Assembly (NCBI GenBank): GCA_017620915.1
Contig: JAFZSK010000047.1
Location: 1 to 32,747 of the forward strand
Direction of reading: 5' to 3'
From: Clostridia bacterium
GTDB lineage: Bacteria; Bacillota; Clostridia; UBA1212; UBA1255
Length of the DNA stretch: 32,747 nt
Shown: positions 15,247 to 24,418 of the stretch, piece after piece
Layout: every line of letters starts with the position of its first letter
Position numbering within the stretch: position 1 is the first letter of the stretch
The notes under the pieces: model-generated
Seen by the model: the letters and a program-made list of their open reading frames with translations, nothing else
Database searches by the model: none
Told to the model about the DNA's origin: nothing
Translations under genes and position numbers: made by a program

Positions 15247-16479
15247 ATGGACGGAGAACCTGCAAAAAATTCAGACAGAGTGCTGAACAAGGTGAGATTG
15301 GCGGCGACGGTCACGGCAGTGGCGGCGCTCGTCGTTGTCTTCTTTTGCGGGTTTGCGGCGTCCGGCAGTATTGACCGCGTGAACAGCAGGGCGGCGGAAC
15401 GAAGCTCGTTCATTCTGATCGAACCGCAGACGGAAGCGCCTTCACCCACAGCGGCGCTGACGCTCACGCCGGCCCCGACGGCCACGCCAAGCCCCACTCC
15501 TACGCCGACTCCGACGGCCACGCCGAGCCCCACGCCTACGCCTACGCCGACTCCGACGGCGACGCCGAGCCCTACGCCCACGCCCGTCCCTACACCGAGC
15601 CCCACGCCCACGCCGACGCGCAAACCGGCGACGCCAACGCCGCGCCCGACCAAAACGCCGACTCCGACGGCACTCGTGACGGGTATTGACCCCGCCGCCG
15701 TGTTCCGGTCACAGCGCAGTTTCGGCGCCGCGGAGGTCTCCGAAGGCTGCTTTCGCGTGATCTTTGACCCCGGTGCCGACGTATATTACAGCAAGGCGGA
15801 TTTCGTAAATGCGCTGCTCACCGATTTTTACTACTATGTGCGCGTGCGCAACGGCGGCAAATTCCCGTCAAGCAAGTACAACTCGCTCGAAACGTATCTT
15901 TCGTACCTGACGTCGTATAACGGCGTAATGAACAATTTTGAACCGCTCTCGGACAACATTTGCGGCTACTTCCTTTCGAAAGATCCGTTCGGCGATCTGG
16001 CAAACCAGAAATACAAAAAAGGCTTCGTCGGTTTTTGCTTCCAGAACGGGCGCTACGTCGATTTCTTCTATTACATTAAGGAAGCTTTTTATTACTGGCG
16101 CACCGAGGAAGGCTACGGCCTGGGCGATCCGGAAAAGCGCGAGCGGGGCAGAGACATGCTGTCTGAGTCGTGGGCGCCGTTCGTGGATATGTGCAAGATC
16201 TTTTACTACAACGCGCAGACCATACAGCCCCTCTATCCGAAGAGCACCCGCACTTATAAACTGGTGCGCGACTTCCCGTTCGCGGCGACCCCCGACCGGA
16301 CGCTGCCGACGGAGTACGATCCGAATACGGGCATTATCATTGACGTCAAATTGACGCGGCCCGGGTACACGTTCCGGGGCTGGTACCGCGATCCCGGGTG
16401 TACGGGCGAAGCGGTGACGGCGCTGCCCGCAGGAACAACAGGAGACATCACACTTTACGCCGGCTGGGTCAAAAACTGA
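15247..16479 (+). CDS. Membrane-anchored surface protein with Pro/Thr linker and C-terminal InlB-type repeat
   Basis: A 410-aa protein with a short cytoplasmic start, one membrane helix at about residues 15-38 ([19 protein letters not shown]), a linker of about 75 residues made of PTPTPT / PSPTPT / PTAT units, then a folded domain rich in Tyr and Phe ([26 protein letters not shown]). It ends with a Listeria-Bacteroides (InlB B / Flg_new) style repeat: [15 protein letters not shown] then DITLYAGW. It should sit outside the cell, held off the membrane by the stiff linker. The central domain is not recognised. Start ATG 15247 has a modest GGCGGAAA upstream; a better ribosome binding site precedes ATG 15195 in another frame. 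Confidence 0.75.
   Translation: MDGEPAKNSDRVLNKVRLAATVTAVAALVVVFFCGFAASGSIDRVNSRAAERSSFILIEPQTEAPSPTAALTLTPAPTATPSPTPTPTPTATPSPTPTPTPTPTATPSPTPTPVPTPSPTPTPTRKPATPTPRPTKTPTPTALVTGIDPAAVFRSQRSFGAAEVSEGCFRVIFDPGADVYYSKADFVNALLTDFYYYVRVRNGGKFPSSKYNSLETYLSYLTSYNGVMNNFEPLSDNICGYFLSKDPFGDLANQKYKKGFVGFCFQNGRYVDFFYYIKEAFYYWRTEEGYGLGDPEKRERGRDMLSESWAPFVDMCKIFYYNAQTIQPLYPKSTRTYKLVRDFPFAATPDRTLPTEYDPNTGIIIDVKLTRPGYTFRGWYRDPGCTGEAVTALPAGTTGDITLYAGWVKN
15430..15680 (+). repeat. Coding tandem repeat for the Pro/Thr linker
   Basis: The DNA is built from six-base CCNACN units (ACGCCG, ACTCCG, CCCACG), with a larger block containing ACGGCCACGCCGAGCCC repeated about three times. It encodes the PT/PS linker. 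Such repeats tend to vary in length between strains. The antisense open frame of Gly/Val repeats is a by-product. Confidence 0.8.
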
Positions 16480-16528
16480 TCCGGACCGCGCGGGGACAAT
16501 GACATACAGAACGGAGGCGCCGATCAAA

Positions 16529-18211
16529 ATGGCAATATTCGAAAAATTCGTCAACCGCTCCGAATTCACATCGTACGAGGACATGAAAGCCAATCTGCGA
16601 ATTACCGTGCCGGAGGACTTCAACTTCGCGTACGACGTACTGGACGTCATTGCCGCCGAAACGCCCGAAAACCGGGCCATGGTCTGGTGCGACGACACCG
16701 GCGCGGAGCGTGTGTTCACATACCGGGAGATGTCGGTATTGTCCATGCGCGCTGCCAATTACTTCGCTTCCCTGGGCATACGCAAGGGCGACAGCGTGGT
16801 GCTGGTGCTGAAGCGGCACTACCAGTTCTGGTACGCGTTGATGGGACTTCACCGCCTCGGTGCCATCGCGGTGCCGGCAACGCACCTGCTCACGGCCAAA
16901 GACCTGGAATACCGTTTCCTGCGCGCGGACGTGAAGGCGATCGTATGCACCACGGATCACGATTTCTATAAACAGGTGGATATAGCGCAGCTGACTTCGC
17001 CTACGCTGAAGCTGAAGCTCTACGCGGGCGGACACGGCAGCGTGCCGGAAGGTGACTGGCTGGATTTTGACGCCGGCGTCGCCGCCGCTCCGGAGCAGTT
17101 CCCGCGCCCTTCGGGCGATGCCGCGGTGCACAACGACGACACCATGCTCCTGTATTTCACTTCGGGCACTTCGGGCTATCCGAAAATGGTCATCCACGAT
17201 TTCGCGTACCCGCTGGGGCACATAATCACGGCGGGGTACTGGCACAACGTCCGCGAAGGCGGCCTGCACATGACTGTGGCGGAGACGGGCTGGGCCAAGG
17301 CGGTCTGGGGCAAACTTTACGGTCAATGGCTGGGCGAGAGCGCGATCTTCGTGTACGATATGGAGAAGTTTGACCCCAACAAGCTGCTGCAGAAGATGCA
17401 GGACTATAAATTGACCACGTTCTGCTCACCGCCCACGATGTACCGCTTCATGATGAAAGAAGATATGAAGAGCTACGACCTGTCGACGCTCAAAGAATTG
17501 ACCGTGGCAGGCGAAGCGCTGAACCCGGAAGTGTTCAACCGCATCAAAGACGCCACCGGCATCGAGATGCGCGAGTGCTACGGCCAGACCGAAGTCGTGG
17601 CGCTGGTCTGCACCTTCCCGTGGATGAAGAAAAAGCCGGGCTCCATGGGCAAACCGTCACCGTGCTACGACGTGGATATCGTGGACAACGACATGCGCTC
17701 CTGCTACCCCGGCGAAGTCGGCGAGATCGTGATCAACACCTCCCGCGGCCGCCCCATCGGCATGTTCAAAGGCTACCACAAGGACCCGGAACTGACCGCG
17801 GAAGTGTGGCACGACGGCTATTATCACACCTGCGACCTCGCGTACCGCGACGAGGAAGGTTATTACTGGTACGTGGGCCGCAAGGATGACGTGATCAAAA
17901 GCTCCGGCTACCGCATCGGTCCCTTCGAGGTGGAATCTGCGCTCATGACCCATCCGGCGGTATTGGAATGCGCGATCACCGGCGTACCGGATGAATTGCG
18001 CGGCCAGGTGGTCAAAGCGACGATCGTGCTGGCCCGCGGCTGGACGGCGTCGGATGAACTGAAAAAGGAACTGCAGAATCACGTCAAGCGGACAACAGCG
18101 CCGTACAAATACCCCCGCGTCGTTGAATTCGTGGACGAGCTGCCCAAGACTATCAGCGGCAAGATCCGCCGCGTGGAGATCAGAGATAAGGACGCCAAGA
18201 AAAGTCTTTGA
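16529..18211 (+). CDS. Acyl-CoA synthetase (AMP-forming, acetyl/medium-chain type)
   Basis: A 560-aa member of the ANL superfamily that joins a carboxylic acid to CoA through an acyl-adenylate, using ATP. The P-loop-like motif TSGTSGYPK is at about residue 211, ECYGQTE follows at about 350, then YHTCDLAYRDEEGYYWYVGR with KSSGYRIGPFEVES (hinge and A8 motif), and the C-terminal catalytic lysine in TISGKIRR at about residue 545. The N-terminus (FEKFVNRSEF, VPEDFNFAYDVLD) matches the medium-chain/acetyl synthetase group of Clostridia. Start ATG 16529 is chosen for this N-terminus and for GGAGG at 16513-16517; ATG 16499 in the same frame is an alternative. The acid used is unknown. Confidence 0.92.
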   Translation: MAIFEKFVNRSEFTSYEDMKANLRITVPEDFNFAYDVLDVIAAETPENRAMVWCDDTGAERVFTYREMSVLSMRAANYFASLGIRKGDSVVLVLKRHYQFWYALMGLHRLGAIAVPATHLLTAKDLEYRFLRADVKAIVCTTDHDFYKQVDIAQLTSPTLKLKLYAGGHGSVPEGDWLDFDAGVAAAPEQFPRPSGDAAVHNDDTMLLYFTSGTSGYPKMVIHDFAYPLGHIITAGYWHNVREGGLHMTVAETGWAKAVWGKLYGQWLGESAIFVYDMEKFDPNKLLQKMQDYKLTTFCSPPTMYRFMMKEDMKSYDLSTLKELTVAGEALNPEVFNRIKDATGIEMRECYGQTEVVALVCTFPWMKKKPGSMGKPSPCYDVDIVDNDMRSCYPGEVGEIVINTSRGRPIGMFKGYHKDPELTAEVWHDGYYHTCDLAYRDEEGYYWYVGRKDDVIKSSGYRIGPFEVESALMTHPAVLECAITGVPDELRGQVVKATIVLARGWTASDELKKELQNHVKRTTAPYKYPRVVEFVDELPKTISGKIRRVEIRDKDAKKSL

Positions 18212-18271
18212 ATAGAATTAGGTTTAGTCTTTGAATAGAAAATTAGGTTTAGTGCCTTTGTAGAATTAGGG
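18203..18271 (+). repeat. Three tandem 21-25 bp repeats overlapping a stop codon
   Basis: AGTCTTTGAATAGAATTAGG-type units occupy 18203-18225, 18226-18250 and 18251-18271 (the last diverged). The first includes the last codons and TGA of the acyl-CoA synthetase. Each unit carries TTTGAATAGA or a variant. This looks like a local duplication of the gene's 3' end. Confidence 0.7.
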
Positions 18272-18275
18272 AATT

Positions 18276-18300
18276 GCGGAGCGGCCTGACCGGCCGCGGA
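18276..18300. repeat. Dispersed GC-rich palindrome, copy 2
   Basis: GCGGAGCGGCC and CGGCCGCGGA are separated by four bases. Both blocks are identical to those at 225-254, and GCGGCC/GGCCGC can pair. Confidence 0.5.
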
Positions 18301-18317
18301 TCTAACAAGATAAAAAT

Positions 18318-18355
18318 CGGGCGGATAAGTCAGCGACTCATCCGCCCGGTTTTTT
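18318..18355. terminator. Bidirectional rho-independent terminator
   Basis: A perfect 9-bp stem, CGGGCGGAT (18318-18326) with ATCCGCCCG (18340-18348), is followed by a run of six T (18350-18355). On the other strand the stem is followed by ATTTTTA. It sits between the convergent acyl-CoA synthetase and the surface protein gene and can serve both. Confidence 0.88.
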
Positions 18356-18382
18356 AGATCAACAGATCAGTAGATCAGTAGA

Positions 18383-19900
18383 TCAATAAGATTTCTTGCG
18401 TGCGAACACGACCGCGGCGCCCATTGTCAGTACGACAAGGACAGCGATCATCGCCACAGAAGCGTCGCCGGTAGCGGGCTGCGGAGCATCGCCGGCCACG
18501 ACGTTGATGGTCCAGATGGTCTCTGTACCGGCGTCGGTGGTAACGAACGCTTCAACAGTGTAAACGCCTTCGGTCACGGGGAACATGATGGCGTAGCGGG
18601 AAGCTTCGGTCGCACCCTTCTCGGCAGCCGCGTTGATAACGCCCGGCTCAGCCTCGAAGACGAAGGAAGGATCGGAAACTTCCTGGCCGTTGACTCTGTA
18701 GCCGAAGCCTTTGATCGGAGAAGTGGTGCCGACCCAGCCCCAGATCTTGAGCTCTTTGCCTACATCGGCTTTGAGGTCAACATCGGTAACTGCGTCGTTG
18801 CCGCCAAACTTCGCTCTGTCCGCGCCGTCGATCATCAGCTGATCGCGGGAAACGGCCTTAATGAAGCTTTCAACTACCGGCGGCTCATCGGTGGTAGCAG
18901 GCTGCGCATTTTCGTTCAGGACAAGGAACATACCAACCTGGGGATAGAACGAAGCCTCAACACCGTTTTTGAACACTTCGTGATCGCCTTCAACGGCGCC
19001 GAAAGCCCAGAAGCCAAAGCTCTTCTCACCGGTGGCGGTGAATTCGACCAGGTAATCGCCGGCCGGAAGATCTTTAGAAAGAGTGAAGACCGCGTTCTGG
19101 TTGTCCGGATGGCCGATCACTTCGCCGGAAGCGAGAACATCACCTGCTACGGAATCATCGTAATCGCCGGTCCATTTATAGACTTCCGCGATCGCATCGC
19201 TGCCTTCGCCGGAAGCATTGCCCCACGTCGGGCTGTTGAAACCGATGACCTGATGAAGCATATAGTCTGCCGGAACGGTAAGCACGATCGCGATCGGACC
19301 GCTGAGGGCATCCTGAGGATCAGCGGAAGCAGTGCCATCGTAAAGCGAAACGGTCACTTCCTGAGGCTTGACGCCCAGGTCAACGAAGCCCTGACCGTTG
19401 TCAGTCGTCCAGAGACCGATCATCATGTGTCCGCGCTCATTGACGATGAATCCTTCGGGAAGCTGGCCGTTGCCGTACGCAAAGAACGCGTACTGGCCTT
19501 CGGGAACAGTAAATCTGAAGGTGTAGACGCCGGCACTGAGGGTCTTACCGAGATCAACTTCAACATTGGGGACGTCGCCGGATCCGTTTTCCTCGTTGAA
19601 CAACTCGAAAGAGCCGGTATAAACAACGCTTTCGCCGGAAAGGATCTTGAATGTTACCTGCGCGTGTGGTGTAGCCCAGATCTTGGGGAACAGAACTTTG
19701 CTAAAAGAAACATCCGTCTTGAACTTCACGGTACCGGTCAGGGGTGAATCGTGGCCGATCCGGAAAGTAGTATTAAACGGATCTTCCACATAATCGCCGG
19801 TATGATTCCACACATAGTGTCCTTCATCCGCGAAAGCGTTGATGGATACCAGCGTGCAAACCAATGCCAGTGTCATGAGAATGGCAAGCAGTTTTTTCAT
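18383..19900 (-). CDS. Secreted beta-rich surface protein with sortase-like C-terminus (PATGD)
   Basis: A 505-aa exported protein. It has a signal peptide (MKKLLAILMTLALVCTLVS...AFA). It ends with PATGD, a hydrophobic segment and the basic tail ARKKSY, the layout of sortase-anchored proteins although PATGD is not the canonical LPxTG. Two similar beta-sandwich segments come first (one around AGVYTFRFTVPEGQ, one around AGDYLVEFTATGEK), then a segment with WGWVGTTSPIKGFGYRVNG and EPGVINA. Both segment types recur, in the opposite order, in the protein at 31305-32486. The start is firm: AGGAGG (19913-19908) lies seven bases upstream. Likely a cell-wall-linked binding protein; ligand unknown. No sortase gene is in the window. 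Confidence 0.82.
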   Translation of the reverse strand: MKKLLAILMTLALVCTLVSINAFADEGHYVWNHTGDYVEDPFNTTFRIGHDSPLTGTVKFKTDVSFSKVLFPKIWATPHAQVTFKILSGESVVYTGSFELFNEENGSGDVPNVEVDLGKTLSAGVYTFRFTVPEGQYAFFAYGNGQLPEGFIVNERGHMMIGLWTTDNGQGFVDLGVKPQEVTVSLYDGTASADPQDALSGPIAIVLTVPADYMLHQVIGFNSPTWGNASGEGSDAIAEVYKWTGDYDDSVAGDVLASGEVIGHPDNQNAVFTLSKDLPAGDYLVEFTATGEKSFGFWAFGAVEGDHEVFKNGVEASFYPQVGMFLVLNENAQPATTDEPPVVESFIKAVSRDQLMIDGADRAKFGGNDAVTDVDLKADVGKELKIWGWVGTTSPIKGFGYRVNGQEVSDPSFVFEAEPGVINAAAEKGATEASRYAIMFPVTEGVYTVEAFVTTDAGTETIWTINVVAGDAPQPATGDASVAMIAVLVVLTMGAAVVFARKKSY

Positions 19901-19944
19901 GGTTAAACCTCCTAAATAAGCTGTGTGTTTTGAACACTGGCAAT

Positions 19945-19974
19945 ATTGTATCAGTTATAATGGCGCGGAGTCAA
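19945..19974 (-). promoter_or_regulatory. Promoter for the 505-aa surface protein
   Basis: Minus strand TTGACT (19974-19969), 18 bp, TACAAT (19950-19945). The leader is about 40 bases and ends in a strong AGGAGG site. Confidence 0.6.
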
Positions 19975-20076
19975 CTGTTTTTTCGAACTATTACTACATT
20001 TTTAAAGCGATTTTTGCCGGAAGGCTGTTTTTTACCGGAATCATGGTAAGCCCACTGCGCGGCAATTCTATAATTA

Positions 20077-20105
20077 TTGAAAAACGGGACAAAAAATGGT
20101 AAAAT
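20077..20105 (+). promoter_or_regulatory. Promoter for the 144-aa membrane protein and following genes
   Basis: TTGAAA at 20077-20082, 17 bp, TAAAAT at 20100-20105. A GGAGGTGA ribosome binding site follows at 20116-20123. Confidence 0.55.
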
Positions 20106-20130
20106 CCGCCTGTACGGAGGTGAACTTCGG

Positions 20131-20565
20131 GTGAGGCAGAAAAAAAGCATAAAAAGCGCCGTAATCATGCAGGCTGCGGCAGTCGCGGTCCGGTGGGTCT
20201 GCGCGGTTTTGCTGCTGGCGGTATTGACGGCAACGGCGGCATTGTCCGCAGTCCGGGCGGCTGAAGAAGGCGAGGGGGAACTCGATGCGGCGGTCACGGA
20301 AGCGCCGGAGAACAGTATTGCCCCCGAAGCCACGGAGGAACCCACCGCGACGCCGGATCCCGACGCCACCCCGATACCCACGTATAACGGCAACGTTATC
20401 AAATTCGAGGTGCCCGAAGGCGGCGGCAAAAAGAACACCTCCTCGGCCGGCGGCATAATAATGATCATAATTATCGCGCTGGCGTTCATTTCGGTGGCCA
20501 GCGGCATCGTAGAGAAGATCGTGCGCTACTACAAGGGGCGCGACGACCGATTCAGCCGGGAATGA
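20131..20565 (+). CDS. Small membrane protein with acidic Pro/Thr ectodomain
   Basis: A 144-aa protein of unknown role. The GTG at 20131 follows GGAGGTGA by seven bases. A long hydrophobic stretch near residues 18-42 (WVCAVLLLAVLTATAAL) ends in AVRAAEE and may be a cleavable signal. An acidic Glu/Pro/Thr segment (TEEPTATPDPDATPIPT) follows, then a second helix (IIMIIIIALAFISVASGIV) and a basic cytoplasmic tail (RYYKGRDDRFSRE). If the signal is cleaved it is a type I membrane protein with a short outside part. It precedes nnrD by 15 bp, so they may share a transcript, but no functional link is evident. Confidence 0.75.
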   Translation: MRQKKSIKSAVIMQAAAVAVRWVCAVLLLAVLTATAALSAVRAAEEGEGELDAAVTEAPENSIAPEATEEPTATPDPDATPIPTYNGNVIKFEVPEGGGKKNTSSAGGIIMIIIIALAFISVASGIVEKIVRYYKGRDDRFSRE

Positions 20566-20580
20566 CCGGCAAAGAACGAT

Positions 20581-21513
20581 ATGACACGGATCGAAGCGCA
20601 GGCGGCAATCGAATACTACCTCGGACAGTTCCGGGCGGACGTCAATAAATACGACCGCGGCCGGGTATTCGTCATTGCGGGAAGCCGCGGCATGAGCGGG
20701 GCGGCAATATTGTCCGCCCGGGCCGCCATGCGCTCCGGTGCCGGGCTGGTCTACTCCGTGCTGCCGGGCGGGCTGCTGCCGGGCGTGGAACCGGCGCTGC
20801 TTGAGGCGCTCAAATGCCCCGTGGGCGATCCGGATAAAGGGTACTTCGCCGCGGAAGACGCGGCCCGGCTGAAAGAACTGGCGGCGCGCGCCGACGCAGT
20901 GGTGCTGGGCCCCGGACTGGGCAGAAACGAGAGTACGCTCGCGCTGGTGCAGGAGCTGGTTGCGGACCCGGAATTTGCGCCGGACGCGCGGGCGATCATC
21001 CTGGACGCGGATGGTTTGTACGCGTTCAAAGGACGCGCTTCGGAGCTGGCGGAAGCGGCGGCGCGGCGGAACGGGCAGTTCATATTGACGCCCCACGAAG
21101 GGGAAATGGCGGGATTGCTGGAATTGACCGCCGCGGAAGTGCGGGCGGAGCGCGCAGAATGCGTGACGAAGCTGGCGGAGCTGCTGGGCGGCGGCGCGGC
21201 GGTGCTGAAGGGCCGCGAGACGTTGACCGCGACTTTCAGCCGGACCGGCGCGGAGATATACGTCAACACTGCGGGAGGCCCGGGCCTGGCCACCGGCGGC
21301 AGCGGCGACGTGCTGGCGGGGCTCATTGCCGGGCTGGCCGCGTCGGACCGCGCGCGGGCAGGCAATTGCCAACCGCTCATAAATATAGTAAACTATGGGG
21401 TGGCCCTGCACGGGCTGGCCGGAGATATATTGACCGCGCGCCGCGGGGTGCGATACCTTACGGCCGGGGACATAATAGAAGGACTGGGAGAAATTCGGAA
21501 CTATGCTGGATAA
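20581..21513 (+). CDS. nnrD: ADP-dependent (S)-NAD(P)H-hydrate dehydratase
   Basis: A 310-aa ribokinase-fold enzyme that repairs hydrated NADH/NADPH using ADP. Visible landmarks are GRVFVIAGSRGMSGAAILSA with AAMRSGAGLV, VVLGPGLGRN, LDADGLYAF, LTPHEGEMAGLL and the nucleotide-site GGSGDVLAGLIAGL. Only the dehydratase domain is present; the epimerase domain (NnrE) often fused in bacteria is absent and not adjacent. Its end overlaps the alanine racemase start by 11 bp. An nnr gene next to alr is a common arrangement in Clostridia. Confidence 0.9.
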   Translation: MTRIEAQAAIEYYLGQFRADVNKYDRGRVFVIAGSRGMSGAAILSARAAMRSGAGLVYSVLPGGLLPGVEPALLEALKCPVGDPDKGYFAAEDAARLKELAARADAVVLGPGLGRNESTLALVQELVADPEFAPDARAIILDADGLYAFKGRASELAEAAARRNGQFILTPHEGEMAGLLELTAAEVRAERAECVTKLAELLGGGAAVLKGRETLTATFSRTGAEIYVNTAGGPGLATGGSGDVLAGLIAGLAASDRARAGNCQPLINIVNYGVALHGLAGDILTARRGVRYLTAGDIIEGLGEIRNYAG

Positions 21514-22723
21514 CACGAGAGCCTGGGCGGAGATCGATCTGGACGCCATTGCCCGCAATACACGGGCGGTGCGCCGCGTAACTTCGCCGGATGCCAAACT
21601 GATCGGAGTGGTCAAAGCCGACGCGTACGGCCACGGCGCGGTGCATGTTGCCCACTGCCTGCTGGAAAACGGTACGGATATGCTGGCAGTGTCGCAGATC
21701 GATGAGGCGCTGCAGCTGCGGCTCTGCGGCATCAGCGCGCCGATACTGATCCTGAGCGACGCCGAACCCGAACGCGCGGCGGAACTGGTGCGCTTCGAGA
21801 TCACGCAGACCGTGTTCTCGCCGGAGATGGCGGAGAGCGTGTCCAAAGCCGCGGCGGAACTGGGCAAGACTGCCCGGATCCATATCAAACTCGATTCCGG
21901 CATGGGGCGCGTGGGCTTCCGCACCGAAGACCCGGATACCGTGCCCGCGATACTGAAGATCGCCGCGCTGCCGGGCATCTGCGTGGAGGGACTGTTTACC
22001 CACTTCGCGATCTCCGACGAATCCGGCGGCAAAGCGTACACCCGGGCCCAGTTCGATCGCTTCATGCGGGTGGCGGGCGAACTGGAAAGCGCGGGGCTGC
22101 ATATACCCATCAAGCATGTGGCCAACAGCGCCGCCATCCTCCGCTTCCCGGACATGCACCTGGACGCGGTGCGCGCAGGTATAATACTGTACGGCATGTA
22201 CCCGTCCGACACCACCCGCGCCGATACGGAGAAGACTGCGCCTGAGGGATTCAGCCTGGAGCCCGCCATGGCGTTCAAAGCGAAGATCACCGCGGTCAAA
22301 AAAGTGCCCGCGGGCACATTCCTGAGCTACGGCTGCACGTACTGCACCGAGGAAGAGCGCATGATCGCCACCGTGCCGGTGGGCTATGCGGACGGCTACG
22401 CGCGCTCGCTGGGGAACCGGGCGGAAGTGCTGATACACGGCAAACGGGTGCCGGTGCGCGGCCGCGTATGCATGGACCAGTGTCTGACGGACGTGACCGA
22501 ACTGTTCCGCGCCGGCGACGAAGTGAAGCCGGGCGACGAGGCGGTGCTGTTCGGCCGGCAGGGGGACGATTATATATCTCCCGAAGAACTGGCAAAACTG
22601 GAAGACACTATAAACTATGAGATCATCTGCAGCCTGAGCAAGCGGATACCGCGCAAGTTCATCCGGAACGGCGGCGAATATTCGGTATCCAACGTGCTGC
22701 TGGACGGCTGCGGGAGAGGATAA
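21503..22723 (+). CDS. alr: Alanine racemase
   Basis: A 406-aa PLP enzyme that makes D-alanine from L-alanine for peptidoglycan. The PLP-binding lysine is Lys38 in VVKADAYGHG. Other landmarks are HIKLDSGMGRVGF, THFAISDE, HVANSAAILRFP, VRAGIILYGMYPS, the catalytic tyrosine in LSYGCTY, VPVGYADGYARSLGN and RVCMDQCLTDVT. The last is unusual only in having CLTDVT where many have xMVDVT. Full length for the family. It overlaps nnrD by 11 bp, so the two are likely coupled. Confidence 0.95.
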   Translation: MLDNTRAWAEIDLDAIARNTRAVRRVTSPDAKLIGVVKADAYGHGAVHVAHCLLENGTDMLAVSQIDEALQLRLCGISAPILILSDAEPERAAELVRFEITQTVFSPEMAESVSKAAAELGKTARIHIKLDSGMGRVGFRTEDPDTVPAILKIAALPGICVEGLFTHFAISDESGGKAYTRAQFDRFMRVAGELESAGLHIPIKHVANSAAILRFPDMHLDAVRAGIILYGMYPSDTTRADTEKTAPEGFSLEPAMAFKAKITAVKKVPAGTFLSYGCTYCTEEERMIATVPVGYADGYARSLGNRAEVLIHGKRVPVRGRVCMDQCLTDVTELFRAGDEVKPGDEAVLFGRQGDDYISPEELAKLEDTINYEIICSLSKRIPRKFIRNGGEYSVSNVLLDGCGRG

Positions 22724-22744
22724 CAAGAAAGGCGGAAGAAAACA

Positions 22745-24418
22745 ATGAAAAAAGTCAGAATCTTAGCGTTTTTACTGGCGTGCGTGATGCTGGCCGCGCT
22801 GGCAGGCTGCAAGACGACAGGCGGCAACGATGCCACGGCACGCCCGGGCACGACCGAACTGCCCACGGAAGAACCGACCGAAGCGCCGACCGAAGCGCCC
22901 GAGACCGGCATTGACGAACCCCTCGACCTGCCGTACGCTGCGGCGTTCAAGGTCTCGAAAGTATTCACCAAAAACATGGTGGTACAACGTAATGAATATA
23001 TCCGCGTCTGGGGCTGGGCAGACGAGAGCGAGAACGGCAAAAAAGTGTCCGGCGAATTCCTGGGCATGTTTACCGAAGCCGAGATCAAGGACGGCGAATG
23101 GGAGCTGGTCTTCAAGAAAAAGCAACCCGCCAACCCGGAGCTGGGCAACTCGCTGCGCGTCTACACCGACACTCAGGAAGAGATCTTCGAGGACGTACTG
23201 GTAGGCGACGTGTACATGGTTATGGGCCAGTCCAACTGCGCGTACAGCATGACCGGTCACTGGGCGGTCGTGGATAAGAACGACGAAGAGAAGTTCGGTC
23301 AGAAGACGATCGACAAGACATTGCCCATCCGCCTGCACTACAATTCGCAGTCTATTGCCACCAAACTGAAGCGGGGCACTACGGACGTCAACGTTGACGT
23401 CGGCCATCGCACCAGCTGGAAGGCCGCCAGCTCCGGTTCGCTCGCCAACTTCACCGCTATCGGCTACCTGTTCGCCGCCAACTACGTCCGCGCCACCGAG
23501 GGCAAAGTACCGGTAGGCCTCATCGAGATCGACGGCAACGGCCGCCCCATCGGCGCCTTCGTGCCCAACGAAGTGGCGGAACAGTGCCATACCGACACCT
23601 GGAACGCGAGCAAAGGCTACTATGTCACCGAAGGCGTCAACGCCGAATGGGGCCGCTTCCTGTACAACGAGTACATGGCGCCCTTTGAGAAATTCCCGAT
23701 CGCCGGCGTGATATGGTACCAGGGCGAGAGCGATTTCCAGGATCATCTGCTGGCGAAGTATGTTGACACCTTCACCGCGCTCATGACGTACATGCGCGGC
23801 ACCCATAACCTCATTCACAAAGACTTCCCCGTGTACTTCGTGGAGTTCCCGTCCATTTACCAGAAGCCCGCGTCCTTCACCGGCCAGTGGCACTATATGG
23901 ATCTGGGCAAGATCCGCGCCAAGATGGGCGAGATCGTCACCACGCTCCCGAACAGCTATCAGATCGTGTCCTGCGATTGCTGGCACGACAAAACGTACTT
24001 CAACAGCCTGCATCCCGACTGCAAGTATGAGCAGGGTCTGCGCGGCGCCAATATTGCCCTCGCGGTCAACGGCGAAGCGGGCATGACGCTTGAACAGGCC
24101 ACCGGCCCGATCGTTGAATCCGTATCGTTCAGCAAAGACGGCAAGACCGCCACGATCAAGTTCAAAAACGTGGGCGAAGGCCTCAAGACCACCGACGGCG
24201 AGGATCCGAGAGGCTTCCTGGGCTGCCCCGCGGTCAACAAACCCACCATGAAAGTCACCGCGAAGATCACCGGCAAAGACACGGTTGAAGTCACCGGTAT
24301 GAGCGAGATGCGGGGCGTGGCGTACAACGCGGTGTCCGAGAACTACTTCGGCGACGAGATCAATCTGGCTAACAGCTACGGCCAGCCCGCCGGCGCGTTC
24401 ATGCTGCCGCGCGAATGA
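22745..24418 (+). CDS. Lipoprotein, sialate O-acetylesterase-like (SASA/SGNH fold)
   Basis: A 557-aa exported lipoprotein with signal peptide and lipobox LAALAGC (Cys at residue 21), then an acidic Glu/Pro/Thr linker (TEEPTEAPTEAPE). The mature part follows the sialate O-acetylesterase plan: an N-terminal beta domain with FTKNMVVQR, the nucleophile motif MGQSN at about residue 160, VIWYQGESD at about 323 and the catalytic histidine in LHPDCKYEQGLRG at about 422. It would remove acetyl groups from sialic acid, hemicellulose or peptidoglycan sugars outside the cell. The start follows AAAGGCGG. It lies 22 bp after alr and overlaps the pyrophosphorylase by four bases. Confidence 0.85.
   Translation: MKKVRILAFLLACVMLAALAGCKTTGGNDATARPGTTELPTEEPTEAPTEAPETGIDEPLDLPYAAAFKVSKVFTKNMVVQRNEYIRVWGWADESENGKKVSGEFLGMFTEAEIKDGEWELVFKKKQPANPELGNSLRVYTDTQEEIFEDVLVGDVYMVMGQSNCAYSMTGHWAVVDKNDEEKFGQKTIDKTLPIRLHYNSQSIATKLKRGTTDVNVDVGHRTSWKAASSGSLANFTAIGYLFAANYVRATEGKVPVGLIEIDGNGRPIGAFVPNEVAEQCHTDTWNASKGYYVTEGVNAEWGRFLYNEYMAPFEKFPIAGVIWYQGESDFQDHLLAKYVDTFTALMTYMRGTHNLIHKDFPVYFVEFPSIYQKPASFTGQWHYMDLGKIRAKMGEIVTTLPNSYQIVSCDCWHDKTYFNSLHPDCKYEQGLRGANIALAVNGEAGMTLEQATGPIVESVSFSKDGKTATIKFKNVGEGLKTTDGEDPRGFLGCPAVNKPTMKVTAKITGKDTVEVTGMSEMRGVAYNAVSENYFGDEINLANSYGQPAGAFMLPRE

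Noticed and set aside
15063-15653. Minus-strand frame encoding a Gly-Val repeat protein
   Set aside because: It is the reverse complement of the Pro/Thr linker repeat; the plus strand has a promoter and a sensible domain order.
20074-22317. Very long minus-strand open frame (747 codons)
   Set aside because: It lies opposite well-supported nnrD and alr genes. It is Ala/Arg/Ser-rich with no recognisable motif, as expected for antisense frames in GC-rich coding DNA.
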